Shown here in pieces: positions 1 through 12,875 of a stretch of DNA of 64,000 nt. Source of the DNA: Thuidium tamariscinum (taxonomy: Eukaryota > Streptophyta > Bryopsida > Hypnales > Thuidiaceae); assembly GCA_947034885.2 (NCBI GenBank), contig OX344749.2, positions 5,099,501 to 5,163,500 of the forward strand. Reading direction: 5' to 3'. How positions within the stretch are numbered: position 1 is the stretch's first letter; each line of letters opens with the position of its first letter. The notes under the pieces are model-generated. The model saw nothing but the letters and a program-made list of their open reading frames with translations. It ran no database searches and had not been told where the DNA came from. A program made the translations under genes and the position numbers.

Positions 1-719
1 CTTCTAACCCCTTCTTGAAATTTGTCTATTATAATATTTCATTGGAGGCTTTAAATTTCAAACAAATTTTTGAAGATATAATTTAATTTAATTTAATTTT
101 CTATCTAGAATTAGTTCAAAAAAATTTAATCTATTATACCAAGATGACATCTAAAATCCTACTTAGATGTTGTTTAATAAATTGCTGAATCATTAAGCAA
201 ATTTGTTTTGGTCAAAATCAACACATTTCTATTGATTGCTATTTTTGTCAAGAAATATAGTGGCTAGACTGTGAGCAACTACTTACCTACCAATGGTACA
301 TAGTCAGTCCACTATGCCTTCTAAACAATAGATATTTTCTAATTCTTAAACATTTACAACTTTGCAATAGGATAAAGGAATTCAATCCAAATTGCAAATA
401 CTCTCTAAACTAGTTTAAAGCTAACTAGGTCACAATTGTTCTAAAGTAGAAATTCGTGGAGTCCAATTTTAGCAACTTGAGGTGTTAAGGCATCTCATGC
501 CATTTCTGAAAACATAAAACACCACCCTATCCGACCTTGCTAGCAACAAATATCAACGGATGAAGTTTAAATTGTTGACAAACAAAAAATCCTCATAACT
601 TTTGACTCATTGATCAAAACAGAATGATTCAAATCTTTCTACACATACATAAATAAATAAAAGATTTCAAATTTTAATTTTGAAAAAAGTGAATTTTTTC
701 AATCTAAACCGCTCATTTA
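1..719. other. AT-rich left flank, no gene
   Basis: No open frame here looks like a gene. The last 150 bases or so (568-719) match, on the opposite strand, the DNA at about 52428-52571. The match stops abruptly at 719/720, exactly where the inverted terminal repeat of the large transposon begins, so this stretch is host flank rather than transposon. Confidence 0.7.
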
Positions 720-749
720 GGGTCATTGCATGAAAGACTTGTACTATTT
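720..749 (+). repeat. Left terminal inverted repeat of the 14.1-kb transposon
   Basis: Begins GGGTCATTGCATGAAAGACT and pairs with 14823-14852 at 29 of 30 bases; the single difference is T versus C at the twelfth position. Homology with the empty-site paralogue ends immediately to its left. Confidence 0.9.
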
Positions 750-2346
750 TCCGTCACACGTTGAAAGTTGAAGTTGTTTTGTAGCATAAGTAATGGAAAA
801 AAGATCCAATGAAAACGAAATTTCAGGTGAAGGTTCCTCTTGCATTTTTCAGTCTTCATAATTTTTTTCAGTATTTTAAAAAATGTTTTGGTAGGTCGAA
901 CTGAATTTTCAGAATATGTCACAAATATGGTTTTCAGGGTTTTGAGTACTTTTGAGTACCCAACCTAGTGAATCTGAATCTGAGGTTTAGGTGGGTTGTT
1001 CCTCTAATGAACTCTAAACTTTTCACGAGAGGGATTTCGAAACCATTGCTTCTTGTGCCTTCCTCATGGCCTCAAAGTGCACCTCATTTACCAAACATTT
1101 CTGAGCAATGGAGCTTCAAAATTCAAATTTTTTTTTGGGATTCCTGTAGTAAACAAAATTTCTAGGAATGGCCATTTTTTTCCTGAATTTTTTAAGGTCG
1201 GCACCTAATTTTTAAAAATGGAAATCATGACAGGTATTTTTCTAGTTGAAAATACAATCTCTGCCGGATGATAGTATTCCAGGGTTCTCCGAAGTAGTAC
1301 TTAGTACTGGTGGGGCCCAATTATGCTGACAGATTCCAACATAGACCTGATTGAGCTTCAATGCTGCAGTCGCCATTTGCTGGATGGCATCGTCATTGCA
1401 GTAGCTGCCGGCACCACCATAATTTGATCAGACATTAGGGTTTCACGTCTGTGCATTGTGAATTCCATACCTCTGTCACGCACAAGCGCATGAAAATGCG
1501 CTATGCGGGATTTCAGGTTCTCGATTTTGTGTCGAATTATGTTGGTAGGGTACATGACAAACAAGAATGGATAGGCAGAGGGTGCGAATCCGTCTAGGTC
1601 TGAGGACTCAAAGCTTAGTAGAAGCTGTGGCGAGGGAGAATCAAAGACAAGAGTGGAGAGATCGTCAACGTCGCTGCCGTGCTAGAGGAGGTCTTGAAGA
1701 CCCTACATTAGGAGAACAAGTTGAATCGGCAGATGTTGATGCAAATGCAGATCTTCACTGGGGAAGGCAGAGACATCGTACTACAATGTGGAGAAGTGCA
1801 CAACGAATTGTGGCCCAATTGATTAGGAAGTTGGAGCGTCTTCAAAATCCTGCTCTGCGCCATGCAGTGCTCGAGAAAGTATTCACTAACTAGCGCGTCC
1901 GACCACTTCTACCTGAATACTTTCCTAGTCCTCAGGAAGCTAGAGCACAGAGCGAGATTTTCAAAAACATTCGTGCTGATTTGGCGGCCTTGAAGATACC
2001 TCATACCTCCGGTATGCTTGCTAGGAAGCGAGCCATCCTTGAAGCGGTTGTGTCGGAGCTTGATTCGGACATCAGCAACTTCCACAAAATTCTTGGCACT
2101 CGGAAAGAGAATTTAGTGGCTGCCGTCGAGCGTTTGAGATCAGCTACAACATCATCATCGGGCAGATATGACATTCCCACTCGAAGGAAAAGGGAGGGCG
2201 GCCTCTCCGATGAGATCAAAGCGGCTGTGGTTGATTGGTGGACTCATGAAACAAGAGTTAGCCCGGGGCGACGCGATGTGCGACGGAAACACCGTGGACG
2301 TTGCCTTTACGATACACACAGTGCCCACTTGCTGCTAGAGACTCAG

Positions 2347-3846
2347 GTGCACCTTTCCATGCACTTCTCTCTTCCTCATGTTCATGATGATTTCTTTTTA
2401 ATTATTTTGCAAGCGTGGTGGACATGGTTCTTAGATGCACCCTAGTTTTTGACTCCTTTGTTCACGTGGCACATGTACAGAGAGGTCAGAATATGAGGTC
2501 TTCCACTGAAGGCTAGATAGGCTGACTTGCTATGTAAGTCAACTCCCTTACTATTGTGAGATACGATCATGCACGTATATGTAATTGCTTTTTTTCCTTT
2601 AATCGGTCTTAGAGGTTTTCACCATTTCCAAGCAAAGGCAGTCGCTCATTTCTCGACGTACATATTCATTTGTGGAGACGTACGTCTAAATTTGTTACTT
2701 TCTATATAGGAATAGCAGTTCCCTATTCACGTCTGTAGCATATACAACGAGGACTGTAAGAATGTCAAATAACATTCTTGTCGTTGGGTGCACATGACTA
2801 ACACTTACTGCTGGATCCGTGTAGGATGGTTCACATCAATGCTTGAATCGGAAATCCAATTGCCGGCACTGTGGTGCATTGTATCTATTTTTAGTATTGC
2901 TTCCCTGCAATGTTATGACGATTAGACGTCTCATGAGTAGTTTTCCACTTAGGGCTTCCTAGAATCCCAGTATATTTGTAATATAGATCATGCATGACTG
3001 CCTGCCAAGTCTGTGAGCACCTAAGCCTTCATCGTGCAGAATACTTGTAGTGAGCATTGTTTCTGACACTTGTGAACTATGAAGTCAGTCGGATGGTGTG
3101 ATAGTACTACGTCTACCTTCGAACTTCTTATTATATAGGAAGGCATTCTTTCTATGAATTTGAAATACTTCTCTGCATAAGTGTACTACATGTTTAGAAC
3201 TGCCTTACATCTTGTTTTACGTAGCTGTACTATGAAGAACAACATAATGTAGTATAGTAGCCTTTGTAGTACTAACAAGGACGTTCACATACGTCCGACT
3301 CTTTGTGGTACGTTTTCCTGTAATTGACGTCGTATGTGCAGTGTACTATGTGCACTACACGGTTCACAAAGGTATCGTGAGCCCTGCACTTCTTTTGCCT
3401 TTCACTGCTTTCACCGTACTAACGCTACGTTGTTACCACCTTCAGAGTTGTATGCAATGCTTACAACCTCTCCGTAGTTCTTCACAATAGCTTTTGTCAA
3501 CACTAACTACTACCTAGTACCACGTGAATACTACCATGGGCTATGTACTCTACTTATTCCATGATGATAGTGGAATATATACCATCCAGTGAACTTCTTT
3601 TATAGAACTTAGTACTACTAGTGTTACATAGAGTTCTGCAGTACTCTCTAGTATTACTTCACAGTACTATATATTGCCCAAGAGTGCTCTGGAGTACTAC
3701 CAAGTGTATTATATACTCCTACTCAATGCTTCATAGTACTGTCAGACTTACTAAAATGAAGTTGTAGGTACGTCCTCCACTGATGTCATTGTAGTTTCTA
3801 CAAGATACTTGTGCTGTTCTTTGCCTCTTTTCTTTGTACGCTTCAG
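2347..3846 (+). other. Long intron of the transposase gene
   Basis: The donor follows GAGACTCAG and the acceptor is CTTCAG before GTGCTC. The flanking exons join in phase 0. No open frame in it resembles a protein. Its 3' half is rich in AGTACT and GTAC words. Splicing is inferred, not observed. Confidence 0.55.
3611..3740. repeat. AGTACT word cluster in the transposase intron
   Basis: Five copies of the palindrome AGTACT occur in 130 bases, plus near matches. Similar clusters lie at 6645-6749 and 12725-12875, all inside the transposon and all non-coding. Confidence 0.7.
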
Positions 3847-6237
3847 GTGCTCATAACAGTGGTTACCCTGGAAGTGGTGCAGATGCATTTATACCATCGG
3901 TTCATTGAAGCATATCCACAGTGGTCCATCCAACATCGTACTTTTTTCAAGCTCCGCCCTTTTTTCATCATCCAATGTAAGGAGCGCAATGTATGCTGCT
4001 GTAGGTATCACATTCAAGTGCTCTACCTACTAGAGGCTCTAAATGCCTTTCGTGACCCCCAAGATGGTGCTCATATCCGGTTCCTTTGTACGTGCCTCTG
4101 TATTGTTTGTGACGTCAACGATGAAGGAGTTTGCAATGTTGGTAGCAGTCGATTCTCTGGAGTCACTGCATTATGCGAATCTCTTCTATGTCCAAAAGTC
4201 GAAGACCAAGAATTCCACAATCTGAAGTGCCTCCTAGGAGCCTGCAGCAAATGTGGTGTGAAATTCTTCAAGGTGTGTCCACGAGAGAGGGTTGAGGATG
4301 CAACTCGCACTATTAAATGGAAGCAATTCCAATATGAGATTGTGGGGACTTCAGCAGATGGAAGGCCCAAAAAAAGAATCAAGGAGGTCCACATGACAAC
4401 TTCATTTCCTGAGTTCCTTGATTTCTTTTATCCTACATTGGAGCACTTCATTCAGCACAACTTCATAGCGAAGTGGCAAACTAAGCAGGCAAAGCTCTTG
4501 CAGACGTGTCTACAGGGACGGACCATTCTAACTCATATCGATTTTGCAGAGAACTACACGTTTGCTCCTCAAAACGAAATTCAGTCTATGTACTACCACT
4601 CTGACCAAATCTCAATTTTGGTTCAAGTGACATATTCTGCAGACATTGCTGACGATGCTTTGCAGAGAGGTGTGCAGCTAACCAGGCGTACCCACTACTA
4701 CATTTCTGATGACAAGAATCATGACACCTATTTCGTACAACATTGTCTCATGTTGCATTGGCGTTGGATGCAATCCATGGGGTCCTCTCCACAATTTCAT
4801 TACGTTTTCAGTGATGGGTGTGCCGCTCAGTTCAAGAGTGCAAAGGCCATGTATTTTGTGGCTAGGTGAGTTTATTTTCCAAGAGCTTGGTTGCCCTCAA
4901 TGTTGAAGCACCCTTAGTTTTCATGATATACTAATATGCAGTCCTATGTTTAAGGGTTAAAAGTGTTGTGCGTTCCTAAGATTCACTTGCTCATTTGTTT
5001 GTTGCTAGCATCCATGAAGGAGTTAGCATGGTAGTATGTCTGCATTTGAAGTCTTGCTATGGCATACAGATTGGAGCCTCTTGTAATCCATACAACTTCA
5101 CTTCTTGCAGGTACCCGTCTTTGACAAGCGGATGCAAGATGATGTGGAACTATTATGGTAGTGGGTATGGAAAAGGAGAATGGGATGGAGCTGGAGCTGT
5201 ACTAAAGAGGGCCCTTCGTCAGGAGCAATTGCTGAATCCACATAGACGCCTACAAAATGCTGCAGATTGCGTGCTCTTCCTGGATACTACCATGGCTGGT
5301 CAAGTGCCTTCTTCAGACAATGAAATGAGGTCAATTTTTTGTGTCAAGCAAGTCTATGGTTTCCTACGTTGTCAATGGCAGTATACTTTGAATTACAACC
5401 TTCAAGTCTGCTAAGAATTCAGAATTGCAGCAGTTGATACATGCATCACTGATGCTCCATAGGCAACCATGATCTTCAAATCTTTGCAGGTCATACCGAT
5501 ATTTCCACCTCATAGGAAGCAATGATGTTGAACGTGGGAATCGTAATGCATGTGATTCCATTGTTGGCTCTTCCAAATTCCACTCAATTTTCGCTTCGGA
5601 TGTACATGACCCAATAAAGTTGTTAGTGCACCGCTTGTCTTGTTTCTGCGGACCATGCTTGGAGGAAGATTTTGTGCACTGTGAGGAGAAGAATTATGTG
5701 AAGCCGTGGCGTGCAGTGAAGATTCAACCCCGAAATGTGCACTTTGCTGCGGAGCAGTTGGCCACAGCAGAAGGTGACGACAGCTGGGACTACGAGGTTG
5801 ATGAAGAATCCATGGCAAACTTGGTAGCACCGGGAGACAATTTTGCCGTGCCTGCAGATGCAGACAATGAGGAGGGAGTGTCTTTTTTCATTCTCCAATG
5901 CCAAGTTCCGAAGCACACTTTGCAGTCAGACGTGGAATGCCCTTGGGGAGGGCATTTTGAATCGGGAGACTCTATCATCTACGGTACTTATTATCAAAAA
6001 TGGGGTCGGCATGATGCCAACAACTACGTGTACTTGCGAAAATCTAGGCAGGCTTACGTAGACGCCAGTATAATCCTCGCTTGCAAATTTCAAATGATCC
6101 CCCGACAACACAGAGTGAAGGGTGGTGATGCTGTATACAGTCTACCGGAGGAGACATTGGATGTCATCAACACAGCACTGGAGGACTGGATGCTACACTA
6201 TAGACCGATCACTTTGGCCATATTGATCGAGTCCTAA

Positions 6238-7036
6238 GCCTTGAACATTTTTTATATTCTAATACTACTACTCTGTGCTGTACATATGATCCCCATATAT
6301 ATCACTGAGTTCATCCACACAATTATAATTTCAAAGGGGTATGCTAATGTACAAACACTCTCGATTGATTGCTGCATATGTTTTTGTGGTCTGAATCATA
6401 CAGTCACTTGTAATTAGAAACAATAGAAATCTATGAAACTTTATTGGAAGAAGTGTTGGATAAGTAGTTACATTGTGCATTCTGAACTCTTAGTTCAACT
6501 GTGTAGACGTACCAGTGAACTATGATGTAACGAGAAAGAGTTTATAAGAATTCTATCATAAAATTGTACAATTGTAGGCAATGACCGTGACTACCTCTGA
6601 TAGCACAATGATAGTATTCAATAGTAGAAGGAGCTTCCAATGAAAGTACTCTAATAGTAGTCCAGAAGCACTGCAATAGTACTTGAACAATTCTCAAAAA
6701 GTTCTATGATAGTACTATAGAAGTACTATACGAGTACTACGGAAGTACTATAAGATTACTATAACAATTTTTGTATTAAGTGTTTGTAGTACTCATAGAG
6801 ACTGAGACAATCCTAGCAAGTACTATGCTTTTATTGGCAGAAGTCTAGATCATGTATGATCTCCAGTGCACCTGCATCTCTTATTCCTACGTCTACGTCC
6901 CTTTGAAGGTTAGATCGAATGCCAACCTTAGGCTTGTTTTTCATATATGAGCACACTGTAACCCGTAGTCACGTTCTTCATGTACTGAAGTGGTTCAACG
7001 ATTGACGCTGACCAATGGCTTGTTACACATCATCCT
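6238..7036. other. Spacer between convergent transposon genes, with AGTACT cluster
   Basis: This stretch separates the transposase stop from the SET-gene stop and holds no gene. At 6645-6749 there are six AGTACT copies in about 105 bases. Both genes must end transcription here, so termination signals are expected, but I cannot point to one. Confidence 0.6.
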
Positions 7037-8604
7037 CTACTTTGGTTGTCGACAGAATCTGCTGCCACAAGTGCAATGGAAAGGAAAATGAACGCCACCT
7101 TCTTTAGGAAACTGACATCCGTAGTCCCATGTCAATTCCTCTCCCTCTTGCACATCGCGAATTGTGAAAAACGCAACCTACAGGTTACACCGCATAAGAA
7201 ATGGGAGTCACTGGGGCAGACATTTTAGTACTTGACAATGCTTAAGGCACACGACACACATTACGGCATACGTTGAACAGCGGAGCTTACATGGTACAAT
7301 GTGGGAATCTCATCTTCTATCCAAACTGGGGTGTCCATCAAATTGGCATCCCCACACCTACATCAATATTTCCGAGCAACAATTGCACTATCAGCATGTA
7401 GCAAAGTAGAACTAAGTCTGAAAGTGACATCATGAACTTTCTACTAGCAAGGAACACAAAAAAGGGTGCAAGCATCAAACCTATGATTTAGATACCGCCC
7501 AATGTTCGTGTACATGGATCCATCTATGGAGAGAAGAGAATCATCCCCTTGAGTGACCTCGGACTGCCAGTGCGTATCAAAAGCTACAGAATACTTTGAT
7601 GGCGAACCCCGTCTAATCAATTCCGCATTAGTCACTATTTCTCCGTTGTATTCAAAAACAAAACAACCGCAATTCAATTTCTCTAGCGTCCGGATTCCCC
7701 AGCCTTTCATGTTGTCCAAGTGACATACCTGCACACATTCATAATTGCTTGAAATCTCTAAGCATGTGGGAACAATATTAACTCCTACCATGACTACTTT
7801 TAGCAAAACCAGCTCATGAAAAATTGAGAACAACTTGCGAAAGCATCATTGTAACAGTCCAGCATCCTTCTGCAACAAAGATAGCATGAAGAAGCAAAAC
7901 CTTTCTGAGAAGTAATTTACTAACCTCGAACCTCTTTTGTATGCCCTTCTGTACCACTCTATTTCTGCACGTTCCTTCACAACTACAGAAGTTGTGACAT
8001 TTTTTTATGTACTGGCGTTGCACATGGCCAGCACAACGTCCATCTGCCAATTCGGGGCAAGACATTTGACTCCCACAATGCACCAAGCCTCCATTGCAGA
8101 AACTTCGTCTCCGCTTAAACTGTAGTACCACATATGGACGACTCATTTAGAATTGAAGGGTCCACGCATTTTAGAATCCCATCCAGTGAACTTCTTTGCT
8201 TCCATGATGCACTACAAAGAACAGGTACATGACAAATGGGAAGGTCAAACAATTTGCCTAATGATATGAAGCATTTAGAAGAAGAGACTTACCTCTGTGA
8301 TGTAACGAGTTTGAATGCTGCTGTCCTGCATGTACACTGCAAGGTTACTCTTCAAAACATTGGAGCAGTGTCCACCACGGTGATCGCATTTGCCAGGCAA
8401 AATGCAAGAGCACGACACACATAGTGTACGTGCTGAGGCTAAGGCATGCTTAGTCACAGAGTCATGTAAAATTGGACTGCATATATATGTATACGATGTG
8501 TCCCACAACATCAAAGCATGTGGTACAATAGGTACAACAAGTACGATAGGAATCTTTTCCATACCCCGTGACAAGTCACAATGACAGAATATTTGTCGTC
8601 CCTC
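7037..8604 (-). other. Catalytic pre-SET, SET and post-SET exons (uninterrupted)
   Basis: This is the best supported part of the minus-strand gene. Five exons (8604-8293, 8119-7925, 7728-7481, 7357-7291, 7177-7037) give 321 codons with no stop before TAG at 7037-7039. The cofactor-binding GWG, the Asn-His pair of NHRC, the Tyr of WDYG and the three post-SET Cys of CTCGSRFC are all present. The zinc-binding Cys of the pre-SET are mostly in place. Nothing visible would disable catalysis; the damage is in the N-terminal half. Confidence 0.85.
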
Positions 8605-10524
8605 CTGTTCAAAGCAACACATCATAGGGTGCACAACACATAGTACAAAACTTTGAATTTCAAAATGAAGAATGTACAAAACTATACGTCCTTGGTATAT
8701 ATTGTAGTAAACCTCTGCACTAGGATTGCAGTTTCCATAGACTGCCCCTCCTGCCGTTAAGTAAGGCCTGAAAACTATCAACATTGAGCCACATGCTGAG
8801 GCCCAATACCCCTACTCAGGCCCTACATGTCACATATACGGCCAAGGCAGTCCTCTACCACCAGAGGTGGACCACCACTTAGGAGGCCATTGGCTCGAAA
8901 TCCTTACACTTTCCTCTTACCTACCTCTACCTGTGTAGTCGCCCCTGTTGGACCTGATGTTTTCTCCACTTGTGGTACTGTAGTACGTGGTCGCAAGGTC
9001 CTCGTACTGCCTGCGGGGGGATTCAATACCTTTGACGCACCTCGACTTGGAACCTTACCTGTCAGTCCACATCATGTGCATTTTATGAGAAATCAAACTC
9101 ATGCTATACATGCAAGTGTGAATGTAGGAAAACAGTAGTGTAAATGAGAACTCCCAGACATATATACTTGATGAGGAGCCCTTGGCATTGCCTCGACTGT
9201 TGGCAGGCGTAGGGATTGTTTCACAAGGAGTGCTGCTCTTGCCCTCTGAGAGAATCTTCGGGAGCGGTACTGCAGAGTCTACAACAATGGCCACTCGTTT
9301 TTCCACCTTCTCGTTAGCGGTTGCTGTAATGTCCCAAGGATCTTTAGTGTCCTATACACACATGTACACGCACAAACTAACATTAGGTGGTCAAAGTATT
9401 CCTTGCATGTCATGTTGCAAGTACTACTGTTGAGAAAAAGCAAGTCCGAAACCGTATGAACAGCAGCCTTTGAAAAGAAACACAAGTGAACATGTAGGAA
9501 GGAAAACAAGTCGGTAGGAATTCATGGGACATTACCTCTGCAGGAGATTCCATAGCTGCTGATATGACAGCATGCTCGATTTCGGTTTCTTCCTTAGAAG
9601 CATCAGTAGCAATCCCACCGGCGAATGCAGTCTTTGTCACAACGTCACATTCATTCCGGACCTCTGTCTGAAGTTCTGTGGTGTTGACTTCTACAATAGT
9701 TGCATTGAACGAGGGGAGGGAGAAGTGCTCTTGTATGGATTCCTCTTCCTGTGTGGCCGCTACATCACGTAGTAGTGGTGTGTGCACGTTCCGTGCCTCT
9801 GATTTCTAAGTGGATGATGGACACTCAGGTACCGCTACTTCTGCTCCTCTTGATGGTGAACTTGTACAACTTTGCTTCAAGCCTATGGACATGGTTGAGC
9901 ACTTAGAGTCGAAAGGATTTGAAGTTGCATCTGCTTCTTGAACGCTAGCAGGTCCCCTAACATGATGAACGCGTTCTTCATGTACCACTGTTGTCAATGT
10001 GTGGTGATACTGCCCTTCAGCAATGCATTTTGTGAATGTACTGTCAGTGGCAGAGAGACTGGGCGCACCTGTGCCTACGGAGGCAAGCCCTGCAAAAAAC
10101 CAACACAATATGAGAAGGAAGACTTTTACGTAGAGGTCTGAACATGCTTATTTCTTTACATCCACTATGTAGGAAAGACAATAATGGCATAGCAGTGTTG
10201 GAACAAAATAAGGAATAATCCATCGAAGGTAGTAGATGGGTGAATAGCCTTTTCAGGACGTCCTCTATGACATATAATGTATTGCACTAAATGAAAGCTA
10301 CTATTGTGTATTTAAGGTTCGTGCTCACAGAGGTACTCATGTCGAGTATTAACTAATAAGACAGCATAGAAAGAACAAGTATTGCCCGACATCCAAGTCA
10401 ATGGATTTCTGAGAAGCACCCCTATATAACTACATGTATCTTATTCTATACGTACAACTACTTCACTATGTAAGAAGACAAGGAACAAGGTGTTGAAATT
10501 ACAAACCGCGCTATTGTCACATAC

Positions 10525-11243
10525 CAAAGAAGGGGTTTGCATTCCTAGGCGAAGTCGGGAAGTTCCGCAAATCAGCAGTGCCTAGCATCTTGTCTTCCAA
10601 ATTTTCCGCACTTGCAGGCAGACCAGTCATGGTGTTCACGAATCCCCAACTGGCTAGCCATAGTGGATGAATGGGACCACAATCACTCACAGCACATATA
10701 GACTTTGACTGGAACCATTGCTCACCACACCATGGGTGACACACATGGTGGCAACTACTGAACATGACATCTCTGTATGGGAAACCTTCTCCGCAAATTA
10801 CACACCGTAAGTTATCTAGTGTGATGGTGAGCGGCAAAGTATGAAGCCTGTCCTCAAGGTCATTGCGCTGTGGGAGCGGGTGCATGACCAATCCTTCTCC
10901 ACCGTGTAACAAGTCATGCATTTGGTCTTTCAATGACGACAGACGGGACTGGTAGCGTACAATCTTTGTGGTGACCTCCTCTAGATTGGTACGCAATTGT
11001 TGTTGCGTCTCGTCGAATTCGCTGAGCTTCTTGAAGTGGCCCTCTAGCACTCGTTGAAGCAATTCGCTTCCGCTTTTGTCTCCCATCTCAGTCATAGTCT
11101 CTTGGAGTTGCTGAATTCCAAGGACTCTTGCACAGTGCTGGTTCTCTGTTTCCTCTGTTTTCTGTCTGAGGTCATCAGCACTCTGTTGCAAGTCTTTCAA
11201 CTGAGCTTCCACAAATTCGACCAGAGCCTGAATGCTGCCTTTC
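10525..11243 (-). other. Coiled-coil plus RING-like finger exon
   Basis: The exon encodes about 100 residues of heptad-like Gln/Glu/Leu-rich sequence. A zinc-finger-like block follows, with Cys pairs CVIC, a central CHHVCHPWC and a distal CAVSDC. The arrangement resembles a RING or PHD-type cross-brace but is atypical. From memory, similar blocks occur in seed-free-plant predicted proteins lacking SET. The exon ends in a one-base overhang that matches the next exon at 10089, which is why I join them. Confidence 0.55.
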
Positions 11244-12724
11244 CTGAAAGTTTGCGAGTCCACTGCAAGGGTCAGCATTATATATTCTCGTAAATACTGA
11301 ATACTACATAAAACTCTTGATAGTAATACAAATAGTGAATAAAATCCAAAGGGAGTCTTATGTGACTTAGTGTCCACCTTGTTTTTCAGTCAAGGGCAGT
11401 ACTAAGTACTGTGCAAGAGAATGAAAGGAAAGGTGGACGTATATACTACAAGAACGGCATACAGAAAGGAGGTTTGGGAATAGGACGTGCATATGGGCAG
11501 AATGCAAGGATCATAGTAAGAAGAAAAACTTGGAAAATTAATGAACCAAATGTATAGGACAGAAAAGAACAGAACCTTTCAGCCAAGGCTATAGCACTCA
11601 GATGCCCGCAACGTCCTTCCGGAGCTAACGGCTGCTTCTCCTCTCCGCCCCCACTGCCATCCTGCATGTCACGGAAAAGTTGGACGACCGGCATCTTTTC
11701 CTCCTTCACCTCCAAATATTTGAGAAAACCTTCTTCCTTGGCGACTTCTGCTATCGGTTTGTTTAATGCAATGGCCAATCTACTGAGCCATAGTCTTACT
11801 CACCGAGCATAAGATCTTCTTTGGTACAAATTAGTCTCTGCAGCAAACCCGGCCCAATTAATTTTGTGGCCTTTGGTTTGGAGAGTCCAACCCATAGCCA
11901 GTTCCTTACCCACGTGATTGGTGCAGTATGGCTTCTGGTAGTACTAACAGTACAATGCCTCCACCTCTTTCCTCAATGCCGGTGTGAGCTTCTCTGCGAG
12001 CAAGAAGCCATTGCGCCCCTTCTCCGGACCGAACAAGTCTGTCACATCCTTCAAGGACACGTCCTTGTCCATCTTCAATCTGTGAGGATTCAAGCCATCA
12101 CGACCCAAATTGCAAGCAGTGGCAAATATGTCCTCAGACATTGCAGTGGGAGGCCGCTTTGATGGCTCACCAAGTAGTATGAGTTGGCGTCGGCACTCAG
12201 TCTCATTGAAATCTCGAGGAGAAGACGCACTTTTCTTCCGCTTCGATGGGGTGTTCAGTAGCTGCAAATCGGCACTGTCAGCTGCCGATACGTCAGGACT
12301 CCGAGATGGGCAGTCGTCTTCACTGCCCTAAAAAGGCGACACTGCATGCTTCTGCTTCTTCTTTGAAGGAAGCGCCGTCTTCCTTCTAAGAGGGCTTTTG
12401 TCGTGTAACGATTGAGGGGCCGGCACCTTCAACGATCTCGTGGTCTTCTTGCTGGTGCCTTCTTCTGGAGGCGCTGCAACATCCAATCCACCCTTCTGTG
12501 ATGCAGATGGCAAGTGATGCTGCTTTCCTCTTATCTTGCCTTTCTTCTCATACGTTTTGGTTGTAGTTTGTCCTTCACTAACATTGTCGTCTTCACTCAG
12601 ATCCACTTCTTCGGCTGTTGTGCGAGACCGATTCTCAATAGATACAGTCTTCATCTTTGCTATAAAGGAAACCTGAAGAAATGGCCACACGAAGAGAAGA
12701 TCAGAAAGTGACAAGATGCAGTAT

Positions 12725-12875
12725 AGTACTCTTCTCATACTATAAGTACACAATAGTACTCGTTGCAAGTACTCCAAATCGGAAGAGTACTCCAAATCCT
12801 ATAGTCCCGTACTATGTGAGTACTCCAAATCGCAAAAGTACTCCAAATCCTACGGTCCTGTACTATGTGAGTACT
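12725..12875. repeat. AGTACT cluster with 51-bp tandem repeat
   Basis: Seven AGTACT copies occur in 151 bases just upstream of the SET gene start. Part of this is a 51-bp unit repeated twice (12768-12818 and 12819-12869) with a partial third copy. Each unit has two copies of AGTACTCCAAATC and one GTACTATGTG. Confidence 0.8.

Larger units (their letters stand above)
1567..6237 (+). pseudogene. DDE-like transposase of the 14.1-kb transposon, one in-frame TAG
   Basis: Probable cut-and-paste transposase acting in the nucleus. I model four exons: 1567-2346, 3847-4865, 5111-5329 and 5490-6237, all with GT-AG borders and compatible phases, giving 922 codons including the stop. The frame is open except for TAG at 1891-1893, best read as CAG changed to TAG. 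An N-terminal basic, Arg-rich part is followed by a Cys-rich zinc-binding-like region (CCCRYH, then several paired Cys). The core has three motifs: IDFAENYTF, FSDGCAAQFKSA and GYGKGEWDGAGAVLKRAL. The first two supply candidate catalytic Asp residues in an RNase H-like fold and the third is a signature of this family. A conserved C-terminal part (WGGHF, then GTYYQKWG) ends before TAA at 6235. From memory the family is common in seed-free plants, with relatives in aquatic animals, but I cannot name a superfamily. The start at 1567 is the first ATG in frame. Confidence 0.75.
7037..12654 (-). pseudogene. Transposon-borne RING-like/SET protein (SUVR-class histone methyltransferase), interrupted
   Basis: Predicted chromatin enzyme methylating histone lysine (H3K9 by family). 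Modelled exons, 5' to 3': 12654-11576, 11243-10525, 10089-9536, 9351-9168, 9058-8925, 8604-8293, 8119-7925, 7728-7481, 7357-7291, 7177-7037. All borders are GT-AG, every phase agrees, and the total is 3633 nt (1210 codons plus TAG). Order of parts: Lys/Ser-rich nuclear-type N terminus; an unassigned conserved block; a coiled coil (about residues 370-470); a RING-like Cys/His finger (CVICGEGFP, SSCHHVCHPWC); a Ser/Thr/Pro-rich linker; pre-SET (DLSRGMEKIPI, then NFCSCEGTCRNRVVQKGI); SET (KGWGIRTLE, FVFEYNGEI, NHRCGDANL, EELTWDYG); post-SET (CTCGSRFC). The NHRC form and spacing fit plant SUVR proteins. Four in-frame stops (TAG 12328, TAG 11944, TGA 11800, TAG 9806) lie upstream of the catalytic part. 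It could instead be two genes, one RING-like and one SET. Confidence 0.7.

Noticed and set aside
8275-8784. A stand-alone 169-codon minus-strand gene
   Set aside because: Only its last part (8604-8293) is meaningful; it is the pre-SET exon, and the rest is intron read through by chance.
1891-12330. TAG reassigned as a sense codon
   Set aside because: The SET gene itself appears to end at TAG (7037), TGA also interrupts frames, and the nearby intact dehydratase has no internal TAG; decay by C-to-T change is simpler.
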